Below, piece by piece: positions 8,613 through 17,437 of a stretch of DNA of 64,000 bases. Both the position numbers and the translations under genes were made by a program. The notes below the pieces were generated by a model, which was given only the letters and a program-made list of their open reading frames with translations, was not told where the DNA came from and did no database searches. Position 1 is the first letter of the stretch. Each line of letters starts with the position of its first letter. Origin of the DNA: Sphingomonas sp. SUN019 (lineage in GTDB: Bacteria > Pseudomonadota > Alphaproteobacteria > Sphingomonadales > Sphingomonadaceae); assembly GCF_024758705.1 (NCBI RefSeq), contig NZ_CP096971.1, forward strand, positions 3,687,501 through 3,751,500, in the 5' to 3' direction.

Positions 8613-9587
8613 TTGGCATATCTGGTCACCGGCGTGGCGGGCTTCATCGGGATGCACGTCGCCGCGCGGCTGCTCGCGCGGGGTGAGACGGTGGTCGGGA
8701 TCGACAACCTCAACGATTACTATGCCGTGCAGCTGAAGCACGACCGGCTGGCCGAATTGTCCGGCCACACCAACTTCACCTTCGCGCAGGTCGAGATCGC
8801 CGACGCTGCTGCCCTGAACGCCGCGCTTGCACCGCACAGGATAACCCATGTCATTCATCTCGCCGCGCAGGCCGGGGTGCGGTATTCGCTCATCAATCCG
8901 CACGCCTACATCCAGTCGAACGTCGTCGGGCAATTGAACCTGCTCGAACACGCGCGGCACAACGATGCGATCGTCTCGATGAGCTACGCCTCGTCCAGCT
9001 CGGTCTATGGCGGCAATACGAAGCTGCCGTTCGCAGAAGGGGACCGCGTCGATTCGCCCGTCTCGCTCTATGCCGCCACCAAGAAGACCGACGAGCTGAT
9101 GGGCCATACCTATGCCCATCTCTACCGCATCCCGCTGATCGGTCTGCGCTTCTTCACCGTATATGGTCCCTGGGGCCGTCCCGACATGGCGCTGTGGCTG
9201 TTCACGAAGGCGATCCTGGCGGGGGAACCGATCGCGGTGTTCAACCACGGCGATATGCAGCGCGACTTCACCTATATCGACGATATCGTGACGGGCGTGA
9301 TCGCCGCCACCGACGCCCCGCCGCAGGATAACGGTACACCGCCGCACCGCGTCTACAACATCGGCAACAACAACCCTGAACCATTGCTGCGCATGATCGA
9401 CGTGCTGGAGGACGCGATCGGGACGAAGGCGGTCCGCCGTCTCGAGCCGATGCAGCCCGGCGACGTGCCCGCGACCTACGCCGACATCACCGCCATCGCG
9501 CGCGATCACGGCTTTGCGCCGACCACGCCGATCGAAACCGGTATCCCGCGTTTCGTCGACTGGTATCGCGGTTATCACAAGGTCTGA
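8613..9587 (+). CDS. NAD-dependent epimerase, UDP-glucuronate 4-epimerase type (CapI/LpsL-like)
   Basis: Extended short-chain dehydrogenase with VTGVAGFIG near the N-terminus, ASSSSVYGG, catalytic YAATKK, and FFTVYGPWGRPDMALWLFTK followed by DFTYIDDIV. That last block is typical of the CapI/LpsL group, which converts UDP-glucuronate to UDP-galacturonate for capsule or LPS. The substrate is inferred from the family. I chose a TTG start at 8613 (324 aa) because AAGGGA lies just upstream and the Rossmann strand begins at once. The ATG at 8466 would add 49 residues without family character. It is divergent from rmlC and heads toward the aminotransferase gene. Confidence 0.85.
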   Translation: MAYLVTGVAGFIGMHVAARLLARGETVVGIDNLNDYYAVQLKHDRLAELSGHTNFTFAQVEIADAAALNAALAPHRITHVIHLAAQAGVRYSLINPHAYIQSNVVGQLNLLEHARHNDAIVSMSYASSSSVYGGNTKLPFAEGDRVDSPVSLYAATKKTDELMGHTYAHLYRIPLIGLRFFTVYGPWGRPDMALWLFTKAILAGEPIAVFNHGDMQRDFTYIDDIVTGVIAATDAPPQDNGTPPHRVYNIGNNNPEPLLRMIDVLEDAIGTKAVRRLEPMQPGDVPATYADITAIARDHGFAPTTPIETGIPRFVDWYRGYHKV

Positions 9588-9622
9588 GCTTACCGGATTG
9601 TAAGCCTTCTTTCGTAATCCCG

Positions 9623-9636
9623 CTCGTTCGAACGAG
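9623..9636. promoter_or_regulatory. Perfect 14-bp palindrome, possible operator
   Basis: CTCGTTCGAACGAG is a perfect palindrome in the 65-bp gap between the epimerase and aminotransferase genes, 16 nt before the GTG of the latter. It could be an operator or part of a weak hairpin. There is no T-run, so a terminator is unlikely. Confidence 0.4.
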
Positions 9637-9652
9637 ATGGGATGACGGCCGC

Positions 9653-10888
9653 GTGAAGATCGATACCGCGATTCCGCAATCGAAGGGCAAGCGCCGATCG
9701 GCGCAGCACCCGTTCGATGGCGTCGCCGGCAGCAATGTCGTCCCGATCATCCCCGCGACTCAGCCGTTCCCGATGGCGATCCCGTTCCTACGCCCGCAAG
9801 TGGTGCCGGTCGAAGCATGGACGCCGTTCCTAGTGCGATCCTACGACGCCGCCTTTTTCACCAACCGCGGCCCGCTCGAAACATCGTTCTCCGCCGCCTG
9901 CGCCGATCGTTATGCCGCGCCCGGCTACGCCTGCGTCACCGCCACCAACGCGACCGCCGGGCTGACCGCGGCGCTGCTGGCACTACCGTGGCCCGCCGGA
10001 CGACAGCCGTGCGCGATCATCCCCGCCTTCACCTTCCCCGCGACGCTGCATGCGGTGCTTCACGCCGGGTGGCGCGCGATCCTGTGCGATGCCGATCCGG
10101 TGAAGTGGGAGATGGATGTAAAGCACCTCGAACGACTGCTCGCCGCGGGCGACATCGACGCGGTGATGCCGGTGCGCAGCTTCGGTTTCGTGCGCGACCT
10201 CTCCCCGATAATTGATCTCGCGACACGCCACGGCGCACGCGTCGTGATCGACGGCGCGGCGGCGTTTGGCAATTCCGCACGACGGATCGGATCGGCGGCA
10301 GGAGAGATCGAGGTCGCCTCGCTCCATGCCACCAAAACTTTCGCGATCGGGGAGGGCGGCCTGGTCTTCGCCCCCGCCGACATGGCCGATGCGATGCGTC
10401 GCATCAGCAATTTCGGGATCGAATCACCCCACCATTTCGGTGACGGCGGCAACATGAAGCTCGATGATTTCCGCGCCGCGATCGGGCTCGCCACCCTGGA
10501 CCGGATCGACGCGGTGGTCGACGAACGTACCGCGCTGGCGGAGGAATATGCCGCGCTGCTCGCGGGGCGTGGATCGATCGCGACGATCGCGCACGATGTC
10601 GGCCCGACGCCGTGGCAATGTTTCCCCGCGCGATTCGCCGACGCTGCAACGTGTACGCGCGCGTTCGATCAGTTCGCGGCGCGCGGCATCGCGACACGCC
10701 GCTATTATGCCCCTGCGCTGGCCAGCGGCTATCGTGGCAGCCAGTCGGTATGGTTCGATCCTGCACAGACACCTGTTGCCGAACGCCTTGCGACCGAGAT
10801 GCTGTGCCTGCCGATCTGGATCGGGATGTCGGCCGCCGAGCGCGACTACACCCTCGGTTCGGTCTCGAACGTGCTCGCCACGCTGTAG
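9653..10888 (+). CDS. DegT/DnrJ/EryC1/StrS family aminotransferase
   Basis: PLP-dependent aminotransferase of the nucleotide-sugar type. It shows TNRGPLETSF, TATNATAGLTAAL, PAFTFPAT, the Asp block VVIDGAAAFG, and the lysine segment LHATKTFAIGEGG (K228 in this reading), followed by NMKLDDFRAAIGL. Such enzymes usually aminate a keto sugar nucleotide for surface glycans. The neighbouring epimerase and rml genes fit that role, but the substrate cannot be read from sequence. The start is uncertain. GTG 9653 gives 411 aa with an unusual 40-residue leader, while ATG 9773 gives 371 aa beginning MAIPFLRPQVVPVEAW, close to the usual family start. Neither has a strong ribosome-binding site. Confidence 0.85.
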   Translation: MKIDTAIPQSKGKRRSAQHPFDGVAGSNVVPIIPATQPFPMAIPFLRPQVVPVEAWTPFLVRSYDAAFFTNRGPLETSFSAACADRYAAPGYACVTATNATAGLTAALLALPWPAGRQPCAIIPAFTFPATLHAVLHAGWRAILCDADPVKWEMDVKHLERLLAAGDIDAVMPVRSFGFVRDLSPIIDLATRHGARVVIDGAAAFGNSARRIGSAAGEIEVASLHATKTFAIGEGGLVFAPADMADAMRRISNFGIESPHHFGDGGNMKLDDFRAAIGLATLDRIDAVVDERTALAEEYAALLAGRGSIATIAHDVGPTPWQCFPARFADAATCTRAFDQFAARGIATRRYYAPALASGYRGSQSVWFDPAQTPVAERLATEMLCLPIWIGMSAAERDYTLGSVSNVLATL

Positions 10889-10943
10889 AACTTTCCTACA
10901 CGAACCATATTGGTTATGCATGTTCTTTTCTGGGGGAGCATGC

Positions 10944-11480
10944 ATGATCGACGAACTCATCGACGCCGTGATCGATCGCGAAGGCGGCTACAGCGACCAT
11001 CCGGCCGATCGTGGCGGCGCAACCCGGTTCGGCATCACCGAAAGCGTCGCGCGGGCAGAAGGCTATTCCGGCCTGATGCGCCATTTCGCGCGGCCTGCCG
11101 CTGCCGCCATCTATCGCCGGTTATACTGGGATCGTCCCGGCTTCGATCGCGTCGCGGCACGCGCCCCGACGATCGCCGCCGAACTGTTCGATACCGGCGT
11201 CAACATGGGACCGGCGGTTGCGACTGCGTTCCTGCAACGCGCACTGAACGCGCTCAACCGCGGCGCGAGCGACTATCCCGATATCTTGCTGGACGGGCGC
11301 ATCGGTCAGCAAACGCTCGCCGCACTCGATCGCTTCCTCGCGCTTCGCAAAGCAGCGGGGGAGGGCGTGTTGCTGAAGGCGATCGAGGCGCTGCAGGGCG
11401 AACGTTATCTGTCGCTCGCCGAAAGCCGCCCCGCCAACGAAGCCTTCCTGTACGGTTGGCTCGCGAACCGTATCGGCTAA
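10944..11480 (+). CDS. Glycoside hydrolase family 108 endolysin (GTA-type)
   Basis: Peptidoglycan-cleaving N-acetylmuramidase of 178 aa. The N-terminal GH108 domain holds the catalytic Glu in VIDREGGYSDHPADRGG, followed by TRFGITESVAR. The second half (FDTGVNMGPAVATAFLQRALN, with DGRIGQQTLAAL) matches the peptidoglycan-binding domain that accompanies GH108. The ATG has GGGGGAG 8 nt upstream. There is no signal peptide, so a holin is needed for export, and a holin gene follows 41 nt downstream. The same two-gene arrangement serves as the lysis cassette of the Rhodobacter capsulatus gene transfer agent, away from its structural cluster. A small orphan phage remnant is the alternative. Confidence 0.88.
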   Translation: MIDELIDAVIDREGGYSDHPADRGGATRFGITESVARAEGYSGLMRHFARPAAAAIYRRLYWDRPGFDRVAARAPTIAAELFDTGVNMGPAVATAFLQRALNALNRGASDYPDILLDGRIGQQTLAALDRFLALRKAAGEGVLLKAIEALQGERYLSLAESRPANEAFLYGWLANRIG

Positions 11481-11521
11481 TCCTAGGCCTAACCTTAGAC
11501 TGACTTTCCGGGAGAGCGGAC

Positions 11522-11929
11522 ATGGGAATCATCGACGGAATCATCGGCCCCGTGGCGGGCATCATCGACAAGATAATCCCCGATCCGAAGGCGCGCGACG
11601 CAGCCAAGCTGGAACTGCTCCGGCTGGAGGGCACGCAGGATCTGGAGCGCGCCAAGGCGCAGATGGCCGCGGTCTTGGCCGAGGCGGGATCGCCCGACCC
11701 GTGGACCAGCCGCGCGCGCCCCAGCTTCCTCTACGTAATGTACGCGCTGTTGCTGTGGTCGATCCCGATGGGCCTGATCGCCGCGGTCCGACCCGAAATG
11801 GCGGCGGCGATCGGCAACGGCATGAACGCGTATCTGAACGGCATCCCCGAACCGCTCTACGCGCTCTTCGGCACCGGCTACCTCGGCTACACCGTCGCCC
11901 GCGAATGGGGGAAGGGGCGGGTGAAGTAG
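11522..11929 (+). CDS. GTA-type holin, 3TM family
   Basis: Small membrane protein of 135 aa. It opens with a short amphipathic stretch rich in Ile and Gly ([20 protein letters not shown]), then a charged helix (about 25-50). Hydrophobic segments follow around [21 protein letters not shown] and, more weakly, [17 protein letters not shown]. The SRARPSFLY motif before the main membrane segment is typical of the GTA_holin_3TM family. It sits directly after the endolysin with a good GGGAGA ribosome-binding site. The likely role is to form the membrane lesion that lets the endolysin reach the wall. Confidence 0.85.
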   Translation: MGIIDGIIGPVAGIIDKIIPDPKARDAAKLELLRLEGTQDLERAKAQMAAVLAEAGSPDPWTSRARPSFLYVMYALLLWSIPMGLIAAVRPEMAAAIGNGMNAYLNGIPEPLYALFGTGYLGYTVAREWGKGRVK

Positions 11930-11932
11930 CTT

Positions 11933-12056
11933 AATTCCTCCCCGGAACGGGGAGGGGAACCAGCGGAGCTGGTGGAGGGGCAGCCCCAAGCGATGGTCCT
12001 GCTTGGCCGTCCCTCCGTCTCGCTTCGCGAGCCACCTCAGCGTGCCGGGGAGGATT
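11933..12056. repeat. Palindromic intergenic element with terminal inverted repeats
   Basis: A 124-bp GC-rich element bounded by AATTCCTCCCCGG (11933-11945) and CCGGGGAGGATT (12045-12056), which are inverted copies. Inside are further small palindromes, such as CCTCCCCGGAACGGGGAGG and CCAGCGGAGCTGG. It fills most of the gap between the holin gene and hslV and is non-coding. It is a different sequence family from the other repeats here and could fold as one long hairpin in RNA. Confidence 0.75.
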
Positions 12057-12089
12057 GCGCGCCTCCCTATCATCCCTACATCGCGCCGC

Positions 12090-12653
12090 ATGAGTGACGA
12101 CAACAGAATGCCCGTCTGGCACGGGACGACGATCCTTTCGGTCAGACGCAATGGAAAGGTCGTGGTGGCGGGTGACGGTCAGGTTTCTATGGGCCAGACC
12201 GTGATGAAGCCCAACGCCCGCAAGGTCCGCACTGTCGGCACGGACGCAAAGGTCATCGGCGGGTTCGCAGGCGCGACCGCCGACGCCTTCACCCTCTTCG
12301 AACGGCTCGAATCAAAGCTCGAACGCCATCAGGGCCAACTGATGCGCGCCGCGGTCGAACTCGCCAAGGACTGGCGCACCGATAAATACCTGCGCAATCT
12401 CGAGGCGATGATGATCGTCGCCGACAAGGACGTGACGCTGATTCTGACCGGCAACGGCGACGTGCTGGAACCAGAAGCCGGCATCGCCGCGATCGGCTCC
12501 GGCGGCAATTACGCGCTCGCTGCGGCGCGAGCGCTGGACGACTACGAAAAGGATGCGGAGGCCATCTGCCGCAAGGCGATGCATATCGCGTCCGAACTGT
12601 GCGTGTACACCAACGACCGTCTCGTGATCGAAACCCTCGACAGCGCGACCTGA
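12090..12653 (+). CDS. hslV: ATP-dependent protease proteolytic subunit HslV
   Basis: Proteolytic subunit of the HslUV (ClpQY) protease, forming a dodecamer of Ntn hydrolases. A propeptide [12 protein letters not shown] precedes Thr13 of [10 protein letters not shown], so Thr13 should become the N-terminal nucleophile after cleavage. Alphaproteobacterial HslV often has such a leader. The GDGQVSMG and MKPNARKVR segments are conserved. Length is 187 aa. ATG 12090 is chosen; MPVWHG at 12108 would also work. It is followed after 10 nt by an aldo/keto reductase gene and then by hslU. Confidence 0.97.
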   Translation: MSDDNRMPVWHGTTILSVRRNGKVVVAGDGQVSMGQTVMKPNARKVRTVGTDAKVIGGFAGATADAFTLFERLESKLERHQGQLMRAAVELAKDWRTDKYLRNLEAMMIVADKDVTLILTGNGDVLEPEAGIAAIGSGGNYALAAARALDDYEKDAEAICRKAMHIASELCVYTNDRLVIETLDSAT

Positions 12654-12663
12654 AGGAAAAACC

Positions 12664-13728
12664 ATGCTCTATTCCAAGCTCGGCACAAGCGGGCTGATCG
12701 TCTCGCGCCTGTCGCTTGGTACGATGACCTTCGGCGCAGGCAGCGGCAACGCCGCGATCGCCCGGACGCGGGAAGCCGATGCCGCCGCGATCGTCGACCG
12801 CGCGCTGGATGCCGGGATCAACTTCATCGACACCGCCGACGTTTATGCGGGGGGCGAGAGCGAGGAGATCGTCGGCCGTATCCTTGGCAAGCGCCGTGAC
12901 GACGTGGTGCTGGCGACCAAGGCTGGCTGGCGCACCGGCGCGCCGCTCAACCGTTCCGGACTGTCAGCGGCGCATCTCCATTGGTCGATCGACCAGAGCC
13001 TGAAGCGGCTCGGCACGACCCACGTCGACGTTTACATCGCGCACCGCGACGACGCGCATACGCCGCTGGAGGAGACGCTGCAGTCGCTCGACGCGATCGT
13101 GAGGGCAGGCAAGGCGCGCTACCTCGGCGTGTCGAACTGGTCGGCCTGGAAGGTTGCGGCGGCGATGGAATTGCAGCGCGCCAACGGCTGGGCGCCGTTC
13201 ACGCATATTCAGATGATGTATTCCTTGCTCGGCCGCGGAGTCGAGCATGAGGTGCTGCGGCTCGCCGCGCATTACGGCCTCGGCTACACCGCATGGAGCC
13301 CGCTTGCGGGTGGCTTCCTGTCGGGCAAATACACCCGCGAGAATCTCGCCGACCCGGACAATCGCCTGTCGGGCTTCGACATGATCCCGTTCGACAAGGA
13401 CATGGGCTTCGTTCTGGTCGAAACGATGCGCGAGATCGCCGCCGCGCATGACGCCAGCGTGGCGCAGGTCGCGCTCGCCTGGCTGCTGTCGAAACCACAA
13501 GTGTCGAGCGTGTTGATCGGCGCATCGAAGCTGTCGCAACTCGACGACAATATCGCTGCCGCCAACCTCGTCCTGACCACCGACGAGCTGGCGACGCTCG
13601 ACAAGGCGACCGCGCCCGCGGCGGACTTCGTGTCCGGCGTCACCCTCGTGCCCGATGGCCCGATCGTCGCCGCGCTCGCCGCGCGTCTCGGCGAAAACCC
13701 GAATTTGAAAGAAGCCGCCGTCGTATGA
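12664..13728 (+). CDS. Aldo/keto reductase
   Basis: NADPH-dependent oxidoreductase of 354 aa in the TIM-barrel aldo/keto reductase family. The catalytic tetrad is visible: D56 and Y61 in [16 protein letters not shown]86 in LATKAG and H127 in VYIAHRDD. The C-terminal cofactor segment [16 protein letters not shown] is present. The substrate cannot be inferred. GAAGG precedes the ATG. It lies between hslV (10 nt before) and hslU, whose ATG overlaps this gene's TGA as ATGA, so all three are probably co-transcribed. That interrupts the usual adjacent hslV-hslU order. Confidence 0.93.
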   Translation: MLYSKLGTSGLIVSRLSLGTMTFGAGSGNAAIARTREADAAAIVDRALDAGINFIDTADVYAGGESEEIVGRILGKRRDDVVLATKAGWRTGAPLNRSGLSAAHLHWSIDQSLKRLGTTHVDVYIAHRDDAHTPLEETLQSLDAIVRAGKARYLGVSNWSAWKVAAAMELQRANGWAPFTHIQMMYSLLGRGVEHEVLRLAAHYGLGYTAWSPLAGGFLSGKYTRENLADPDNRLSGFDMIPFDKDMGFVLVETMREIAAAHDASVAQVALAWLLSKPQVSSVLIGASKLSQLDDNIAAANLVLTTDELATLDKATAPAADFVSGVTLVPDGPIVAALAARLGENPNLKEAAVV

Positions 13729-15020
13729 ATGACGCTCTCACCCCCAAGGCGATCGTCGCTGCGCTCGACGAACACATCATCGGTCAGCGCGACGCGAAGA
13801 AGGCGGTTGCGGTCGCGATGCGCAACCGCTGGCGGCGGCAGCAGCTTTCGGCCGATCTGCGTGACGAGGTGACGCCGAAGAACATCCTGATGATCGGGCC
13901 GACCGGCTGCGGCAAGACCGAAATCAGCCGCCGCCTGGCCAAGCTGGCCGATGCGCCGTTCGTGAAGGTGGAGGCGACCAAGTTCACCGAGGTCGGCTAT
14001 GTCGGCCGCGACGTCGAACAGATCGCGCGCGACCTGGTCGAGGAGGCGATCCGGCTGGAACGCGAACGCCGCCGCGTCGCGGTGAAGGACAAGGCCGAGG
14101 ACGCTGCGATGGCGCGCTTGCTGGACGCTTTGGTGGGCAAGGATTCGAGCCAGGCCACGCGCGAAAGCTTCAAGCAGCGGTTCGCCGACGGCCACCTCGA
14201 CAAGACCGAGATCGAGCTGGACCTGCAGCAGGTGCCGCAAATGCCGTTCGACGTTCCCGGGGGCGCGCCGCAGGTCATCAATCTGGGCGAGATGATGAAG
14301 GCGTTCGGCGGTGGCGGGCAGGCGAAGCGACGCAAGATACTCGTGCCGTCCGCGTGGGAGAAACTGGTCGAGGAAGAGGCCGACAAGCGCCTCGACCAGG
14401 ACGAGGTCAGCCGCGTTGCGCTGGCCGATGCGGAGGCGAACGGCATCGTCTTCCTCGATGAAATCGACAAGATCGCGGTGTCGGACGTGCGCGGCGGGTC
14501 GGTCAGCCGCGAGGGCGTACAGCGCGATCTGCTCCCGCTGATCGAGGGCACGACGGTCGCGACCAAATACGGGCCGATGAAGACCGACCATATCCTCTTC
14601 ATCGCCAGCGGCGCGTTTCACGTCGCGAAACCCAGCGACCTGCTCCCCGAACTGCAGGGCCGCCTGCCGATCCGCGTCGAGCTGAAAGGCCTGACCGAGG
14701 ACGATTTCGTCGCGATCCTGTCCGACACGAAGGCCTCGCTTCCCGCGCAGTACAAGGCGCTCATCGCGACCGAGGGCGTGACCGTCGACTTCACCGAAGG
14801 CGGCATCCGCGCGGTGGCGAAGATCGCCGCCGAGGTGAATGCCGAAATCGAGAATATCGGCGCGCGGCGGCTGCAGACGGTGATGGAGAAACTGCTCGAG
14901 GAGGTCAGCTTCGACGCCGAGGATCGCGCGGGCAGCGCGCTCGTGGTCGACGCGGCCTATGTCGACAAACAGCTCGCCAGCATCGCGCGCAACACCGACC
15001 TGAGCCGCTTCGTGCTGTGA
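13725..15020 (+). CDS. hslU: ATP-dependent protease ATPase subunit HslU
   Basis: AAA+ unfoldase partner of HslV. It is 431 aa, the normal length, starting with [18 protein letters not shown]. Walker A is GPTGCGKT (58-65), Walker B is IVFLDEIDK near residue 245, and the pore segment [17 protein letters not shown] appears as [15 protein letters not shown]. The inserted I-domain covers roughly residues 110-230. The C-terminus ends NTDLSRFVL, matching the HslU tail that docks into HslV. Its start overlaps the aldo/keto reductase stop. Confidence 0.97.
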   Translation: MNDALTPKAIVAALDEHIIGQRDAKKAVAVAMRNRWRRQQLSADLRDEVTPKNILMIGPTGCGKTEISRRLAKLADAPFVKVEATKFTEVGYVGRDVEQIARDLVEEAIRLERERRRVAVKDKAEDAAMARLLDALVGKDSSQATRESFKQRFADGHLDKTEIELDLQQVPQMPFDVPGGAPQVINLGEMMKAFGGGGQAKRRKILVPSAWEKLVEEEADKRLDQDEVSRVALADAEANGIVFLDEIDKIAVSDVRGGSVSREGVQRDLLPLIEGTTVATKYGPMKTDHILFIASGAFHVAKPSDLLPELQGRLPIRVELKGLTEDDFVAILSDTKASLPAQYKALIATEGVTVDFTEGGIRAVAKIAAEVNAEIENIGARRLQTVMEKLLEEVSFDAEDRAGSALVVDAAYVDKQLASIARNTDLSRFVL

Positions 15021-15040
15021 GCGGTCGGACTTCCGCCTGC

Positions 15041-15110
15041 TCCGTTCGTGCTGAGCGTAGTTGAAGCACATGAGTCCCATGCCCTTCGGCTTCGCTCAGA
15101 GCGAACGGAG
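15041..15110. repeat. Degenerate copy of the CCGTTCG...CGAACGG repeat
   Basis: A short form of the repeat seen fully at 20098-20208 and 39139-39255. It begins TCCGTTCGTGCTGAG and ends CTCAGAGCGAACGGA, which are inverted copies, with about 40 bp between. It sits between the convergent ends of hslU and pgeF and may terminate transcription from both sides. Confidence 0.75.
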
Positions 15111-15120
15111 GGCTGTTGGA

Positions 15121-15888
15121 CTAGTCCGCAATCCCGATGATCGATATCTGCCGCCCGTAACTCGGCTCGCCGCGGTGCGTCGCGCGTCGGTAGCTGAAGA
15201 AGCGGTCGGCATCGGCATAGGTGTCCAGCCCCAGCATCTCGACCCGCGTCACCCCCGCCGCGGCCAACCGGTGTGCGACATAAGCCTCCAGGTCGAACTG
15301 CGCGTGCCCGTCGCGCGCGTCGGCGAAGAAGCGGTCGTTCTCGGCGTCGGCCTCGGCGAACCGCCGGCGGAACGCGTCGTCGACCTCGTAAGAGGCGCGC
15401 GCGATGCACGGCCCGACCGCCGCCACGATCCGCTCCCGCTTCGCACCCAGTCCCTCCATCGCCAGGATCGTGGTGTCGGTGACCCCCGCGATCGCGCCCT
15501 TCCACCCCGCATGCGCCGCCCCGACCACACCCGCCTCGCGGTCGGCCAGCAACACCGGCGCGCAATCCGCGGTCAGGATGCCGAGCGCGAAACCGGGCCG
15601 GTCGGTCACAAGCGCATCGGCATGCGGTCTCAATCGTTCCTCGAACGGCGACAGCACCGTGACGCAATCCGCCGAATGGACTTGATACGCGGTGACGAGC
15701 CGCGCACCGGGCAGCACCGCATTGGTCGCGCGTGCCCGATTCTCAGCCACCGCAGCCGCGTCGTCATCCGATCCGGTGCCGACGTTCAGCCCGTGATACA
15801 CGCCGCCCGACACCCCGCCGCGCCGCCCGAGAAAGCCGTGCGCCACGCCGTCCAGCGCGGCGCCGCGGATCGCCTCGACGTCGTTCAC
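15121..15888 (-). CDS. pgeF: Peptidoglycan editing factor PgeF (YfiH, laccase-domain family)
   Basis: Purine-nucleoside phosphorylase-like copper/zinc protein of 255 aa, known in E. coli for removing misincorporated L-Ser or Gly from peptidoglycan precursors. The metal ligands lie in AYQVHSADC, ILTADCAPVLLAD and GAAHAGWKGA. It starts at a GTG (15888) that overlaps the GNAT stop codon as GTGA. It is the last gene of the lgt-midA-GNAT-pgeF operon. The cell-envelope theme it shares with lgt fits. Confidence 0.93.
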   Translation of the reverse strand: MNDVEAIRGAALDGVAHGFLGRRGGVSGGVYHGLNVGTGSDDDAAAVAENRARATNAVLPGARLVTAYQVHSADCVTVLSPFEERLRPHADALVTDRPGFALGILTADCAPVLLADREAGVVGAAHAGWKGAIAGVTDTTILAMEGLGAKRERIVAAVGPCIARASYEVDDAFRRRFAEADAENDRFFADARDGHAQFDLEAYVAHRLAAAGVTRVEMLGLDTYADADRFFSYRRATHRGEPSYGRQISIIGIAD

Positions 15889-16397
15889 AACGCCAGCCGC
15901 ATGATCAGGTCGCGGTCGATTTGCGTGCCCGTCGGGAACGCATAATCGCCGACGTGAACGAAGCCGCGCTTCTCATAAAATCGCCGTGCGCGGGCGTTCT
16001 CCTCCCAGACGGTCAGCACGAGCGCCGTTGCCCCGCGTTCACGCGCGGTATCGGTCGTCCAGCGCATCAAAACGTCGGCAATACCGTGGCCGTGCCAGTC
16101 CGAGGCCACGTATAGCTGGTTCAGTTGCAAGGCATCTACCGCGAGCGCTGGGTCGACGAAGGGGTTGGTAAGCTTCGCGTATCCGATGATGTGATCGTCG
16201 TCGCACGCGAGCTGAAACGTCACCGCCGGATCGGCAAGATCGCGGATCAGCCTGCCGTCGGGACCGTAGGATTCGCCGAGATACGCCGCGATGTCCTCGG
16301 GCGGGGCGGAATGACCGAACGTCTCGATCCAGATCGCGAGCGCCATCGAATCGAGTTCTGGACCGTCGTCGATCGTCGCGCGGCGGTAATGGATCAT
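15885..16397 (-). CDS. GNAT family N-acetyltransferase
   Basis: Acetyl-CoA-dependent acetyltransferase of 170 aa. The core motif A region is LNQLYVASDWHGHGIADVLM, followed by ALVLTVWEENARARRFYEKRGF, typical of the GNAT fold. The acceptor is unknown. Its ATG overlaps the midA stop and its TGA overlaps the pgeF GTG, so it is tightly embedded in the operon. Confidence 0.9.
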   Translation of the reverse strand: MIHYRRATIDDGPELDSMALAIWIETFGHSAPPEDIAAYLGESYGPDGRLIRDLADPAVTFQLACDDDHIIGYAKLTNPFVDPALAVDALQLNQLYVASDWHGHGIADVLMRWTTDTARERGATALVLTVWEENARARRFYEKRGFVHVGDYAFPTGTQIDRDLIMRLAL

Positions 16398-17437
16398 GCG
16401 AACCCCGCCGGTTGCGGCCAGTCTGGATGAATGAGCGCCATCGTCCTGAATAACACTCCCATATCGTCGACCAGACGCGCGCGATCCGTCTCGACGTCCG
16501 GCTTGCGCTGCGAAAGCGCCGCCGCCCGCGTGTCGATGCCGAGCGCGGTCAGGAACGCGCCTTGGCCGATCGGTCCGGCGACCTGCGCGCCGGATGTGCG
16601 TGCAGCGATACCGAGCGTCCCGAAATCGACGTGCGCGGTCAGATCCCGCTCGCCTGGTTCATCGAAGGGATTAGCATAGGAATGGGCCTTCACCGCCTGA
16701 AGCGTGTCGCCGACCGCCGGGCCTTCATAGCCGTAATCGATCACCAGCGCCGCGCCGCCCTGCGTCGCGATTCGCTGCGCCAGGTCGCGCACGATCGCGA
16801 CCGCGGCGGGCGAGGTTTCGATGATCGCGCCCGGCGCCGCACCGCGCAGATGTTCGGGAATCACCTCGTCGGGGATCTGCTTTCCGGCGATCGGCAGGAA
16901 CAACAGATCCTGACACGCCACCAGCCGCTCATGCCATGTCTCGCCGCGCCGGACGATCTGACGGATCGGCAGCGCGTCGAAGAATTCGTTCGCGACCACG
17001 ATCAAAGGTCGATCATCATGCAGCGTGGACAAGTCCTCATGCCATGTCGCAGTCGGCACGCGTTCGGCCTGCGCCGCGCGCAGCGTCGGGCTGGTCTCGA
17101 CGAAATGCACCTCGGGCGTCAGACCTGCGCTCGCCATCGCCCGTAACGCATCCGCGGCGAGCGTTCCGCGCCCCGGCCCCAGCTCGACCCATGCAACGTC
17201 GGGTCGTCCCGCGCGGTCCCACAAATCGGCGCACCACGCGCCGATCAACTCGCCGAACATCTGGCTGATCTCGGGCGCAGTCGTGAAGTCGCCGCCCGCG
17301 CCCAGCGGATCGCGCGTCGCATAGTAATGCGCGTTCGCCGCCGCCATGAACTGCGCGATCGGGATCGGCCCGCCCAGCGTGATCGCGCGGGCGAGGCGTT
17401 CGGCCAGCAGCGGCTCGACCGTCGCAGCCTCGCTCAC
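16394..17437 (-). CDS. Class I SAM-dependent methyltransferase, NDUFAF7/MidA family
   Basis: Protein of 347 aa matching the family of mitochondrial complex I assembly factor NDUFAF7, which methylates an arginine of a complex I subunit in eukaryotes. The bacterial role is less clear. Visible features are [35 protein letters not shown], the SAM-binding [18 protein letters not shown] and [16 protein letters not shown]. The start is a GTG at 17437 overlapping the lgt stop as GTGA. The reading that extends to 17911 is antisense overlap with lgt and is not used. Confidence 0.92.
   Translation of the reverse strand: MSEAATVEPLLAERLARAITLGGPIPIAQFMAAANAHYYATRDPLGAGGDFTTAPEISQMFGELIGAWCADLWDRAGRPDVAWVELGPGRGTLAADALRAMASAGLTPEVHFVETSPTLRAAQAERVPTATWHEDLSTLHDDRPLIVVANEFFDALPIRQIVRRGETWHERLVACQDLLFLPIAGKQIPDEVIPEHLRGAAPGAIIETSPAAVAIVRDLAQRIATQGGAALVIDYGYEGPAVGDTLQAVKAHSYANPFDEPGERDLTAHVDFGTLGIAARTSGAQVAGPIGQGAFLTALGIDTRAAALSQRKPDVETDRARLVDDMGVLFRTMALIHPDWPQPAGFA

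Noticed and set aside
10944..11929. Interpretation of the endolysin-holin pair as an intact prophage
   Set aside because: No integrase, terminase, capsid or tail gene is present on either side; the neighbours are polysaccharide and protease genes.
13284..15080. A 598-codon open frame antisense to the aldo/keto reductase and hslU
   Set aside because: hslU shows Walker A and B and the proper C-terminus. The antisense frame lacks any family signature.
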